Positions 7,237 to 19,200 of a DNA stretch of 33,778 nucleotides are shown here, piece by piece. The position numbers and the translations under genes were made by a program. Below the pieces are notes generated by a model. The model ran no database searches and was not told where the DNA came from. It saw only the letters and a list, made by a program, of their open reading frames with translations. Position 1 is the first letter of the stretch, and every line of letters begins with the position of its first letter. Source of the stretch: a virus; IMG/VR virus record IMGVR_UViG_3300042339_001587, positions 1 through 33,778 of that record; one strand, written 5' to 3'.

Positions 7237-10200
7237 CTACCTTCCTTTGTCAAAATTGGCAAAATCAAAGAGTTTGGGGTCCATTACTTCCAACTGCTCG
7301 TTAATTGCCCTTCGAGCAACCATTATTGGGTTCATCGGGTCATTTGTTGTGTCATAGACAAACAGCTCATCAAAGAAAGCGTCAAGGTTTGGTAATTGAA
7401 AGTAAAGATTTCTGTTTATCACTGGAGGAATCCAATCAGGGACCATTCTTCCAGTTCTTTCAAATCTTTCTGCGTTTCTTTTTAGAATTACATCATCTGG
7501 TGAAAAGAAGTAGTGGGCAACAATTTTGTACCCCGCCTTCCTCCAGTTAATCAGGTCTTTGTTGCCGTCGTTGAACTGACCACTTGTATCGTAGGTCATA
7601 TCAATTCCTTCGGAACTGGCTCTTCTCATTAATGAAGCCGCCAGAGCACGAGATTCTGCGTGAGTTAAGTTGGCAGCGTCGGGAAGTTGTCTTTCGTACC
7701 AGTAGCGTGCTTCCGGCATAACCATTTTTGCATCGTCTGGGTCAATAACTACAGCATCGTTGTATGAGGGTATCCCCGAAAATCCAGAAGTTCTGGCGAT
7801 AGTTTTTCCAGTTCCCGAAGAACCACCAAGCACATAAACGGTTGGCTGTTCTTTTCCTTCATTAAATTCGGGCTTTGAAACTCTGGAAATACTATTCTCC
7901 ATATACGGAATCCAGAGTCCGTTGTATCTATCATCGGAAACTTTATTCCCACTAAGTCTATATTTTTGAGATGTAGGAATTGGACTAGAAGAATTAAGTT
8001 CATCAATCGAGTATCCAGATTGATAGTCAAGAAGTCCAAGGTCTTGAGCTAGTGACTTGTCGACTATTGGTCTTGATGGTCTTGCCATTTTGCCAACAGG
8101 ACCATCTGGATTCCATGAGTCGCTCTTAAATTCTGCACCCCACGGCATTAAAGGATGTGGCATCTTGTCGTTGGGCAGGAATTTTTCTGCATCTTTTTCA
8201 GAACGTACTTTGTTTATTCTTGCAAGTATTCTTTGATTTCTTATTCTTTGAGCTTTTGCAAGTATGTTTAGTCTCAGCGCTATTGATAGTCTCAAGTCGC
8301 TAAATGGGTCTGCGGAGTTTGAGCCTTCGTAATCTTTGCCCATTTTGGCAACAGCTCTTCTCAACCACTCAGCATGTCCAAATGCGATTGGATATTTTCC
8401 TCTTGCTATGTCTTCAAGTGGTACCCAACTTGCAGCTTTTGCGTCTGAAGCAGCTGTTACATTTGAATCCCATGGAACAATAAACAAACCGGCACCAACT
8501 CTTGCACCTTTTACAAACCTAGGGTCCCAGTCTGGTGAGGTTATTATGCCAAGCGGTCTTGCTTCGATTGAAGACTCAAGGTCAATACCAACCTCTTCCA
8601 GTCCTTCTCTTGTGGCGGTAGTCATGTAGTCTTCGCTGCCATCTCGCAGTCCACCGACAAGTGCTTTTGCGTTTGTGAATGGTCCACTCTTCCTGTCAAT
8701 CATGAGTACTTCAGCAGAACGCAAATCATTGTTGTTCATTCTTACGATTACGGCATCCGATGCCTGCATCAACCTGTTCTTGGCAAGTGACCAGTTGTTC
8801 GTTGACCATTCAACATCATCGTCATCGCCAGATGTAAGGTTTTTGCTTATATCTAGCGGTGAGTACTTTGATACCGTGTAGGCGGCTCTTCTTAGGCTGT
8901 CCGAAGCGATGTCTCTTGTTCCATAAACAGATTCGTAGTACTCGTCCTGAGGTTGCATCGTAGGCATGCCGTATATGCCTTCATAGGACTTAATTAAACC
9001 ATCAAATGTTGACATTCTGCCGGTTGGTGAATCATCATTGAATAGCTCAATGTGCTTGTCATTGTTAAAGAGTGATTTTGCTTTAGCAATAATGTCTGTG
9101 TAATCCTTGTAATCCTTGCCAGAACGGTCAATCATTGCATCTATCAGATTTGAACGATATGCAATTGCTCCAATAATATCTGATGGCTCTTCTCCTATTT
9201 CTCCATATATAAGCGAGGAATTGGTAGGAAGAATCGAGTCTGAAGAAAAAGGTGATGTTCCTTCTCTGAAGTCGTTTGCTGAAATACTCTTATCTGCAAC
9301 ACCAGAAACATACAAGTCCATCAGTCTCTGTAGTTCTTGTACTTGCTCCGAGTCGGAGGCTGTATTGTTTCTGATTCCAGGGTTTCTGTCTTTGTTGAAC
9401 CATAGGTTTGATGCGTTTTCATCAGCTCTAAGCGCTTCAATTTCTCTATCCCTTTGCAAAGTAGCATCTCTCGCAATACCCATTTTCCCAATTGGGCCAC
9501 TCTCGTTGGGGAATCGACCCATTGAGAATCTCTTCATTGTGGAAACACTCTCTGCAAGTAGCTCTGACTTGCTGGTTCCAAGAGACTTTAGAATTTCGGA
9601 AAGACCATCATCTCTTCCATCTTTTGCTCTGGCAATTGAAGCAATTAAGTGTTCTGTATCAATTATGTTTTCACCACGATTAAGGGCTTCCCTTACTGAG
9701 TTAATCATTGTTTTTCTAGCGCTAAAACTCAAAGAAGCAACTTTCCCTGAATCATCACTCGTGCTTGGGGTTAATGTTTTACTTATTGCGTCACGTAGGT
9801 CGTTAACACTAATACCCAGTCTATTAAGCACTCTTCCGGCAATGCTTTGGTTAACAGACTTTTTACCGATGTTTTCTCTTGCAAGACCAAGCAGTAGGTA
9901 GGGTATTGTTACCTCACTGGACTTACCAAGTTTTGCTTCTTCGTGAGCGTGCACAACAGACATGATGTTTGGTTTGGTGTATCTATTCAGTGCCATTTTG
10001 CCTATGGGACCATCACCAGGTGGAACAATTCTGTCATCATTTATTTCCGAAGATTCGCCAAAGAAATTTTTAGGTATTTCATCTGCCGATGAGTAGTATT
10101 CGTATGTCAAATCTTCATAACCGTTGTCATTTAGCCAAGAATCAAAAGTTCTTATATTTTTGAAATCTGTTGAGAATGTAGAAGCTGGAGCAGCATCAAT

Positions 10201-13200
10201 GACTTCTCGTTTGTATCTTGGCATTAATGAATTTCTTCGTGTTTTTTTGTCTTCCGCTTTAATAAATTGTGCAATTTTTTCAAAAGCGTCACCTACGCTC
10301 ATAGCAGAATCAAAAAATTTCAAGTATTGAGCAAATTCGTTTTGTACTAAATTTAACATAAGGGTTTTTGCATCTTTAAAATTGGGATTATAATCTGTTG
10401 CATTACCCTGAAGCGCTTCAAAAATTTTCATCGCAATTCCGTCAATTGTGTCGGCGATTTGCTGAGCACCAATTTCTTCGGCAAATTGTTGTAATTCTGC
10501 AAGAAGGCCAACTGTTTCAGATGCGTTTTCAGGATTCTCCTGTAATTTTTTTATTTCTTCAAAAACTTTGTCTAATGGTTTTAATGATTCGTCTAATCTG
10601 CCACGAGTTTTTCTTAAATTGTTAATGGCAGATGTATTTTTTGCTAATTCCACATACTTTTGATATGCGGCTTTAGCTGCCCCATCAAGAGAATCTATTC
10701 TTTCTTGTGTAAAAGTATTTATTTTCTCATATCTTTCTGCTTGCTCTGGGGTAAGCAGTGACTGTATGTCTCCAGAAATTACTGGGTATGCATCTGATGA
10801 ATTTGACCAATTTACCCATGGGAAATATGAAGACATTGTCATATTTTCCGAAACTCTCGTCCTGTTTTCTTTAAGAGAATCAACTTCTCCTCTTAGGAAA
10901 CCGCTCAGCTGAGAGTAGGCCTGATTGAGGGCAAGCTCGTCTTTATTTAGAGATGTTCCACCAGACGGGGTTATTCCAAAAAGCTGTCTGAGAATTACGG
11001 AGGCATTTTCGTCTGGTGATTCAGCAATTGACTCAGTGAGTATTCTCATGTATTCAGAGAACTCTCCACCAGAATCCATTGATAGAATGTCTTTTGTTGT
11101 GATTGGCTCAGTCGTTGATATTTGGCCGTCTTCACCCTGCCACCAATAAGCATCTGGAGATTTTTCGTAAGAATCATACAGGGATTCAACTTCTTCTTCC
11201 GTGCCAGGTCTAGCAAACCATTTAACTGCCTTATTGTATGGTCTTGAATCCTCCATGCCGCTGTAAACAATGTCCGGGCCGTATATGGAGAATTTTCCAT
11301 CTGCTGCTTTTCTTGGAGCAACCGAAAGCATATTAAACGAATCATCTGAAAACTTTGAATTAGTTGAAGAAAATTCTATTGCGTCAGCAAAAAGGGCAGC
11401 CATTGTTTCGCCAATGTCCTTTGTGGAGTCATACCATCTTTCGATTTGCTCTGGATTAAGACGAACAAAACTGTCACCTTTTTCTCTAGATATATCCTCA
11501 AGAACAAATGATGAATCGGCTTCGTCATATATTGCTTTGAAAATTCTGTCAAAATACCATCCGAGCATCTGGTCGTCCGCAACTGTTCTGCCAGTAAATT
11601 GATTATTGGGAAACATTGCACTATTGACATCATTCACAACATCAATCATCATTGAGTGAATTGCCGACATGGCCTGCGCAGCTTTAAATTCACGAGCTGT
11701 AGCTGTTCTCATCCACTCTTTTATTTTGTTTCGGGAATCCTCATTTAGTCCTATTTTTTCAAGTTCTGAATCTCTGGACATCAAACGAACTGCATCATTA
11801 ATCCAGCTTGAGTCCCCAGGAACAAAACCCGATGTAACCCTTCCAAGAGAACGATAAATCATCATGATTTCTTTTGCAATTGGACTATCAAGAGATGTGA
11901 TTGACTCAACATCAATAAAACCTGGTTGGTATTCTCGCTCTAGTGCGCTATCTCCTCTTTCAGAATACCCATCTGGTCCGAACTCTTCAATTGCCTGCTG
12001 TTCGGCGACCATCTGCTTGTAGGATTCGCCCATCATGTGCCGCATTGACCTAATCAATCCAGGGAATTGATTTGCTCTAATCATTTCATTTACTGGCTTG
12101 GTTCTGTCTTTTTCTGATTCTGCATAAACGCTTGGGGCGTCTTCTTCTGACTCAACCGAGGAATCAAACAGCTCTCCACCATTAACATGATATTTGAGCA
12201 AATCTACAAGACCTGGGAACCATTTATCCAAAGCTTCTTGGTCTTTGGGTTCTCCGTCTGAGAACCTACGTGCTTCAATTGGCCCATGAAACGGGCTTCC
12301 AACCATAACCGGTGGTGAATCTGGAAGAAATACTCCAACTTCTGGATTTTCCGAGTCCCATTCTGGGGTTGGGCCATTTGACTGGGAGGCATCACTTGCT
12401 ATTCTTCGATTTGACATTGCACCCGAAGGGCCAGAAGCCATTTCTTCATATGCATTTCTAAACGACTGCCTAGGTCTTGCGTTTTCTTCTTTTGGCTGAA
12501 TTACCGAGTTCAAAGCAGCTGCGCCTATTCCATACTTGCGCATTGCTTGTCTCTTTGACATTCCGGATTCTATGTCATCAACGATTGCTTTTCTATTCTT
12601 TGCAATCCATTCTTGTGAGCCAATAGAGGATGGGGCCATACCGGACTTCCTCAGTTCATGAAGAAGATTTCTTACCGTGTTTGGGTTAAATCCAGTTGTT
12701 TCAACAATCTCAGATTCGCTATACCCTGCTTTAGCGAAAGATGCAACAGTTTCCCTTCTTGATTCTGGCATTAAAGAAGACATAAATTTAGAAACTTCAT
12801 CAATGCTTGGATTCTTTTTTCCAACTTGTTTGTAGAAATCTTCAAGCTTCCCATTGGTCGCAAGTTTTCTAGCAGTTGCCATTTTGGGGTTAATTGCGCG
12901 CCCAAGTGCTCCCGATATTTCCGAATCATTTTGTCCTGATTCAATTGATTCAAACACTGGCTTCATTTCTGACCAGTTGCCTGAAATCCAAAGAAGGTCG
13001 CCATCCGGGCCATTTTTCTGTTCTGACGCAGCATATGTAGGCCATATATTTTCTGGATTTTTTCCTATTGAGTAAGCAAGCTTTCTAGCAGCATTAAAAG
13101 AAAGATTGAATTTACCACTTCTAAGTTTTTGGGCAATAGCTGGCGATGTGTTTAAAAATACCGCAAAATTTTCATCATTAAGAGTTTGCAAGTTTGGGAT

Positions 13201-16200
13201 AGATTCAATAAACTTTGATGTTGACAAAAATCCAGTTCTAATTAAGTCTGAGTCCTTTAGACCCCTCCAGGAGAATGTCGGGCTGACTCCATTTTCGTCA
13301 CTTGAATTTGTTCCATAGATATCTTTGTCTAAGTTTGCTTTTTTCAAAGCTGAAGCAATGGCTCCGTATGGGCCATCCATTGAACCAGATGATTCGATGT
13401 CTTCTGCATTTCGCTGCGCGGCAAAGCCTCTGGCTCGAGCGCCCATTCTCTGCTTTGCTTCATCCGAACTGAGCCAATCCTGTCTTTCTCCATATGTCAT
13501 GTAGTCCCAGTCGGCGGGCATTGGTGAACTTGCCCGGATAGCGGTTGGCACCGGCCTTGGAGTTCTATTTTCATCATTTAGTAAAGCCTTGTAAATAGAC
13601 TTGGCTGAATCCTGACTAATACCAGTCAGGCCTGCTGCAACACGGGGAACCATGTTTGGGTAGTCTGAAAAAAGTCTCATTGCTCTAGATATTTTTTCTC
13701 TTACAGAATCTAATAACTCATCATTAAGTGTAATTAGCTTGGCTGCAGAACCCATTCCCCTTATTTTTGTAATTTCTGGAAATTCTTCATTTAGAATTTC
13801 GTACGACGAAGCAAGGGTGTTTGTTGGTGCTAATTCGTTAAATCTTTTCATCATCTGCGAGTATGATTTTCTAAATTTGTTAGCTTTTTTGGAAGCATCA
13901 ATTGCGTTTATAAGTCTTGTCTGGCTAAAACCGTATTTATTTATAAGTTGTCTAAGGGTCAGTTTTTGTATATCGTGTTTAACATTCGCCAAAAGTGATT
14001 CCCTAATTGCTGCAATTGAAAAAATCTCCGTAATCGGCATATTGTTTTTTCTTGCAAGGGAATATATATCCGCACCACCATCTATTTCGTTAAGAATTTG
14101 AGATGTCCTCGATGGCATTCCTGGCGAAGTCGTAAAATATGCCTTCAGTAATGGAATCCATTCTCCCTGCTCGTTGAGAATCTCTATTGTCTTAGGGGAA
14201 ATATTTGCATCAGATAATTCAATTGTTGAATAATCTGGACTTCTGCTAAGTCCGTCCCAGTTTTTTTCTTTTTTTGCATAGTGTCTATTTAGGGTGGAAA
14301 TCATATCTGCGTCGGGCATGATTCTCATAGTAACTATCCCATCAAATTGACGTGGAGCCTGTTCGTCCCATATTGCGGGAGTTGATGCAAGCCATATTTT
14401 CCCGGATGGAACTTTTTTGGTTTTGTCAATAGGCGACTGCGAGCCGTCTATGCGCATGGCATCACGGCTGTTTAAACCATTTTTGATGATTGATGGTACT
14501 GCATCCACATTTGCCTGATGATAAACAGGCATACCCTGAACCCACTTATGGTTATTGCCTTCGTCGTTTGTCGATTTACCGCCAGGATTTATTACAAAAC
14601 CGCCAACCCGTTCAACTTCTTTGCGTAATGCATCGTAATAAATACGCAGTCTCTTGTCGGTTGGTGGGAGCATCTCCTCATACCCAAAATACCCACTTGA
14701 TTCAGGCTCCAAGGTAACTGATGGGTCATCATATGGCCGTATGACATATGGACCAATTGGATTAGGAGTTAACTGAGGGGTATAAGAAGCATTAACTAGG
14801 CTTCTAATATCGTTTTCGTTTTCAAATGCAAGCATTTTGCCAATTGAGCGATTGTATTCATCTTGCAATACGCTCTTGAGCACTTCGGGAATGTCCTGTA
14901 TTTCGTTTGACAGACCCCTAACCGCCCCGACCGGAGAAGACTGGACGCTCTGTCTGTAGGACTCAATTCTCTGTCTTGCCCGAGCAGTTCTATTCTCTAC
15001 TAGGTCAATTGTTTGTATTCCATTAACAGAACGCAATTGAGACAAAATCACATTACTTAATGCTTTTTCTTTTTTGGTCATTGATATATTGAATGGAGTA
15101 TAAACATTTGAAGTATCATCAACATTTTCATCAAAACCACTCACCACACCAGATTCACCAAATAAGCGACCAATTTTTTTCATACTACCGACAGGACCAG
15201 AACCAGCTACTCCGTCGCCGTTATTGTCGGCAAGATTCTTCATTGCTTCGTTTACCGCTCTTTGGGCCATCAAGACATTCATATATCTTGCTGAGTCTGC
15301 AACCATGTCTTTGAGCTCTGCTGCTCTTTTCTGTAGCTCATCTTTTTGCACCATTATGTCGTATCTAGTGCGAGAACTGGCTTCTGCTTTTGTAGAAAAT
15401 GATTGTATTTCGGCTTGCATTTGAAGAATTTGTGGACCGTATCGAGAATCCCATTCTTGTATTGAAATTAGATAATCTCTTGGAGCTATTGTTCTTGAAC
15501 GAATTTTTTCTTTTTGGTCTGCTATAAACATTTCTCTTGCTTTTATCAATGATGCAGTTGCGCTTACTCTTGAAAGAATTTGGGAGCGTATTCTTTCCTG
15601 GTACTGGCGTGATGTTCTGTCTGCCGCATCATCAAGCTCATTTATGGCATTGTCAATGTCGTATATTTCGCTAATCAAATCACCCGAATTTTGCGTAATC
15701 TCAATAACTCTTGCCAAAGCTTTTACTCTTGATTCTGCCTGAGAACGAGAATCAGATGCATTTTTTGCGGCTCTTATTACTGAATCAAGGTTATCTATTT
15801 GCCCATTTTCACGAAGTGCGGATTTTATTCCAGCCAAGACTGCATCCGGGTAGTATCCATCACGCAAACCTATTTCTGATTCGCTAAGCATTAAACCAGT
15901 TGTCATGTCGTTTAGCCAGCCATCGCGGAGAGCTTTGCTTGACTTTGCTTTTGAGCGAGCTATTTTTTTCTGTTTGTCAAGTTCTATTTTTTCAGTAGCA
16001 CTAAGCCTTCTTTGCGAAGAAAATGAACTTATTCCGAATCTACTGCCGCCCGACCTGTATCTTTCGGGAACAATAGGAATACTTATCGATTCGGCAGCCC
16101 TCATTGACTCTTCAAGGTCCTCACCCTCAATCCAGCCACTTTGATTTTGAACATAAGTCAAAATCTTGTCCATGTCAATAAGCCCGGGTTCGTTATTGAT

Positions 16201-19200
16201 TAACCCAAGAAGATTTTGTGCATCTGTTCCATATCTTCCATTTTCACCAAACCAATCCCTAGTAAAGTGGTTGTTGTTTCCGCCGATAAATGACTCATAT
16301 CTTTCATTCAGGGCGGATGCTATTGGGTGTCTATCTGGATTAAAGTTTGATGGACGTAGTGATTCGTCTTCATCCATTTCTGGGTTATATGGTATTAACT
16401 CATCTTCTGCACTTGCTGATTCCCCTCCAATAAGTCTTTGTGGAATATAAACAAGCTTGCCACTCTTCATTCTTCTAAACTCGCTGTTTTCGAAAAGCTC
16501 ATCAACACGCTTGTTTATTTCGGCAACATACGAAGCCTCAATTCGTGGGTCAATTCCATCATCAATAGAGTCTGTATAGAAGAATCCTCCAGGTGTTTCC
16601 AAGCCAAGTTTTCTAAGTTCAAGCGCTGCCGCTTGCTCAACATATGCAAATTCATCTTGTGCTTTTTGGTCATGTTTTTTATGAGGGGTTAAGTTCGCAT
16701 CAAGAAGTGCCTCGGCTTTTTCGGTTAAGCCATCTGGCTTTCTTGCCATTGAGCCGACAGGACCAAATGGGTCATTATCCTCCCAGTCGTCTGGCGCATC
16801 AGCAAATTCACCCCCTTGAGATGTGCTTTCATCTTTGGTGTCACCAAATTCTTCTTCTAATTTACGAAGAATTTCAAGTTCCTCTGGAGACATGTTTCTA
16901 TACTCACCCAACAAATCAGAAACGGCTTCATCCATTTTGTCGCCTGCATCATTTAGTATCTCGGAGAGTTCATTGTCAATTCTCTCAAGTTTTCTTTGCT
17001 GTATGGATTTTGGGGTTTTTTCTAAATCAATTTTTCTCAAAGCTTCGGTATATTCTCCTTTTACGAGCAAAGACCTGCCGCCGGAAAGGAAATATCCGAC
17101 AAGGGAAACATACTCCTTCTTTTCCTCTTTGCTTAAACTTTCCAATGAAGCTACGCCAAAAGAGTTTTCAATTGCATCGGAAATTAACATATTTACGTCA
17201 TCGGCGGAGTATCCGTCTGCATCAACGAAACCACCCAAACCATAAATGGAATTCTTGAACTTATCCTCAAGCCTATTTAGTACTTGCTGTGCTCTTTCCG
17301 CAGAAGCTTTTTGATTTCTTTTTCTAATAAATGAGCCTGGTCCAGTTCCAGTGACTCTATAAAAACTTGGGAATATGTATTTTGCCCAGAGTTTTCTTAC
17401 CTGTTCTTCTGTGAGTGAGTCAATTATTTCTTTTGCGGACTCTGACGTTCCGTCATATTTTGATATTAATTCTAATTGTTTTTTCTCGAGTGCGCTTTGT
17501 GTTTTGCCGGCGGTGGTTGGTTCAATATAAATACCTCTAGAACCAATTCCGTCTACTGGATTTGTTTGAACAAATTCCTGTATTTGTTTTTTTATTTTTT
17601 CAGGAGATTCTTCAGAAAAATTAATTTCTGCAAAAGCAATTTCTGCGAACAATTTATTAATTTGATTTTTTTTGTCGTTTTCAAAAACTTTTAGTAAATC
17701 GGATGTTTCGTTATTTGCAGAAAACAATGGTGCTGCCGTGTTGAACCACAATTTTGAGACCGGCTGCGTAGATTCTGAATCGCCAACATATCTAGAAAGA
17801 GATTCATATGCATCTTCTTCTTCAATTTCACTATTTTGTATTTTTCTCAGCAATTCATTTGTTCCATCGGGGAGAAGGTCGGCAACTTCTGTCAAATGTT
17901 GTCTTATCTTGTTTCTTCCATCTTCCGTCTGCGAAAGTTTGGCCATGGCTACGGATGTTTGTCTAATTAACGAAGCTCTTTGCACTTGAAGATTTTGAAT
18001 ATTAAAAGAATTTTTTGCATAATCAGAAATAGGGAAAGATTTTCTTAGGGAATCAAGCTGTTGTTCCGACATGGAATCAACTAGCTCTTTTGCGGAAGCC
18101 AAAGTTCCATCAAATGCTTCTATCAATATGTCTTGACTCATTTGCTCTGGGGTTTTTATAGAACTAGAAGAACCGTCTTCTTCAGGAACATTAATTTTTG
18201 GAAGAGACTCTACAATTCTTAATATTTCCTGTCTTGTCTCTTCTGGGTCTGAACCAAGCAGCTCGCCACCAAGCATTGAAACCAGGGTTTCTCTGTCTAG
18301 CGCATCTTCGACTTGTGCAACAGCAGCCATTTCTTTTGGTGAAAGTATTTCGTTTAAGTCTGAATCAAGCATTTCCGGCGGCCATGAGTCTGGATAATTT
18401 GGAGTAATCTCATCTCCACGAGCAGCTTTGGATAAAGCAGTTCTAATTTTTGACTCAAAATCACTGATTGATTCTTCTTTTTCTGTATCGGGGAATTTTG
18501 AAGATATTTCCTTAAACATGTCCATGGCAGCTTCATCCCCAAGCGACCTAATGTATAACGAAAGATTTCCAGACTGTCTCTCCGCAAGAGGGCGATAGGC
18601 ATTGGTTAGGTCAAATGGCCCAAATCTAACCCAGTCCTCTTCAACTACATTCTCAAGCTCCTGACGAGCCCATTGCACTTTTCTATAGGCATCTTCTTCC
18701 TCGGGGGTCATATCTTTTGCTTTTTGCATGGAGCGAAGAATGCGTGCAGCTTCAAACTCGTCTCTGAGTATTTCGCTTGGCTTCTCCCCAGGCAAACTCA
18801 TTCTTCCCACCGGCCCAGTCTCTATCAGCTGCGAGCCACCAGAGACCGAGGTGTAGTTGTTCACCGTGTTGATAACTTCTTCAACTGCATCATCGGTCCA
18901 AAGCTCGTAGCCATTTTCTTTGGTGCTAAGGAGTTGTTTTATTTCTCCAAAATTAAGAACTCTTGTTCCATCGTTGAGCATTGAAACTATTTCCACAGCT
19001 TCGGTAACTTCATCACTAGTCAAACCGTCAAGTTTTGATGACTCCGGTTTTAGATTTTTGATGATTCCAGGAAAGTTTTCTTGCAGGAACTTTAATAGCT
19101 GCTCACGGTTTGCAATCTCCGGCAATGCCATTTCTTCGGCATTTTGGTTAAAAATATTAGATAGTGACTCAATTGAATGACCACGATTCAAAAGAGAAGG

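Noticed and set aside
9116-9901. A 261-codon plus-strand open frame opposite the giant gene
   Set aside because: It is antisense to the Clp N-domain and neighbouring segments, Ser/Leu-rich, without recognisable motif or ribosome-binding site; a shadow of the real gene.
11960-11990. GPDGYS in segment K, and GPDGDL in segment J, as motif copies
   Set aside because: Both have Asp at position 3 and no Met/Ile/Val at position 6. They sit inside the surrounding sequence without a change in character, so I treat them as chance.
16644-17258. A 204-codon plus-strand open frame opposite the giant gene
   Set aside because: His/Gln/Leu-rich composition typical of an antisense frame, no start signal, and the minus-strand frame is clearly coding.
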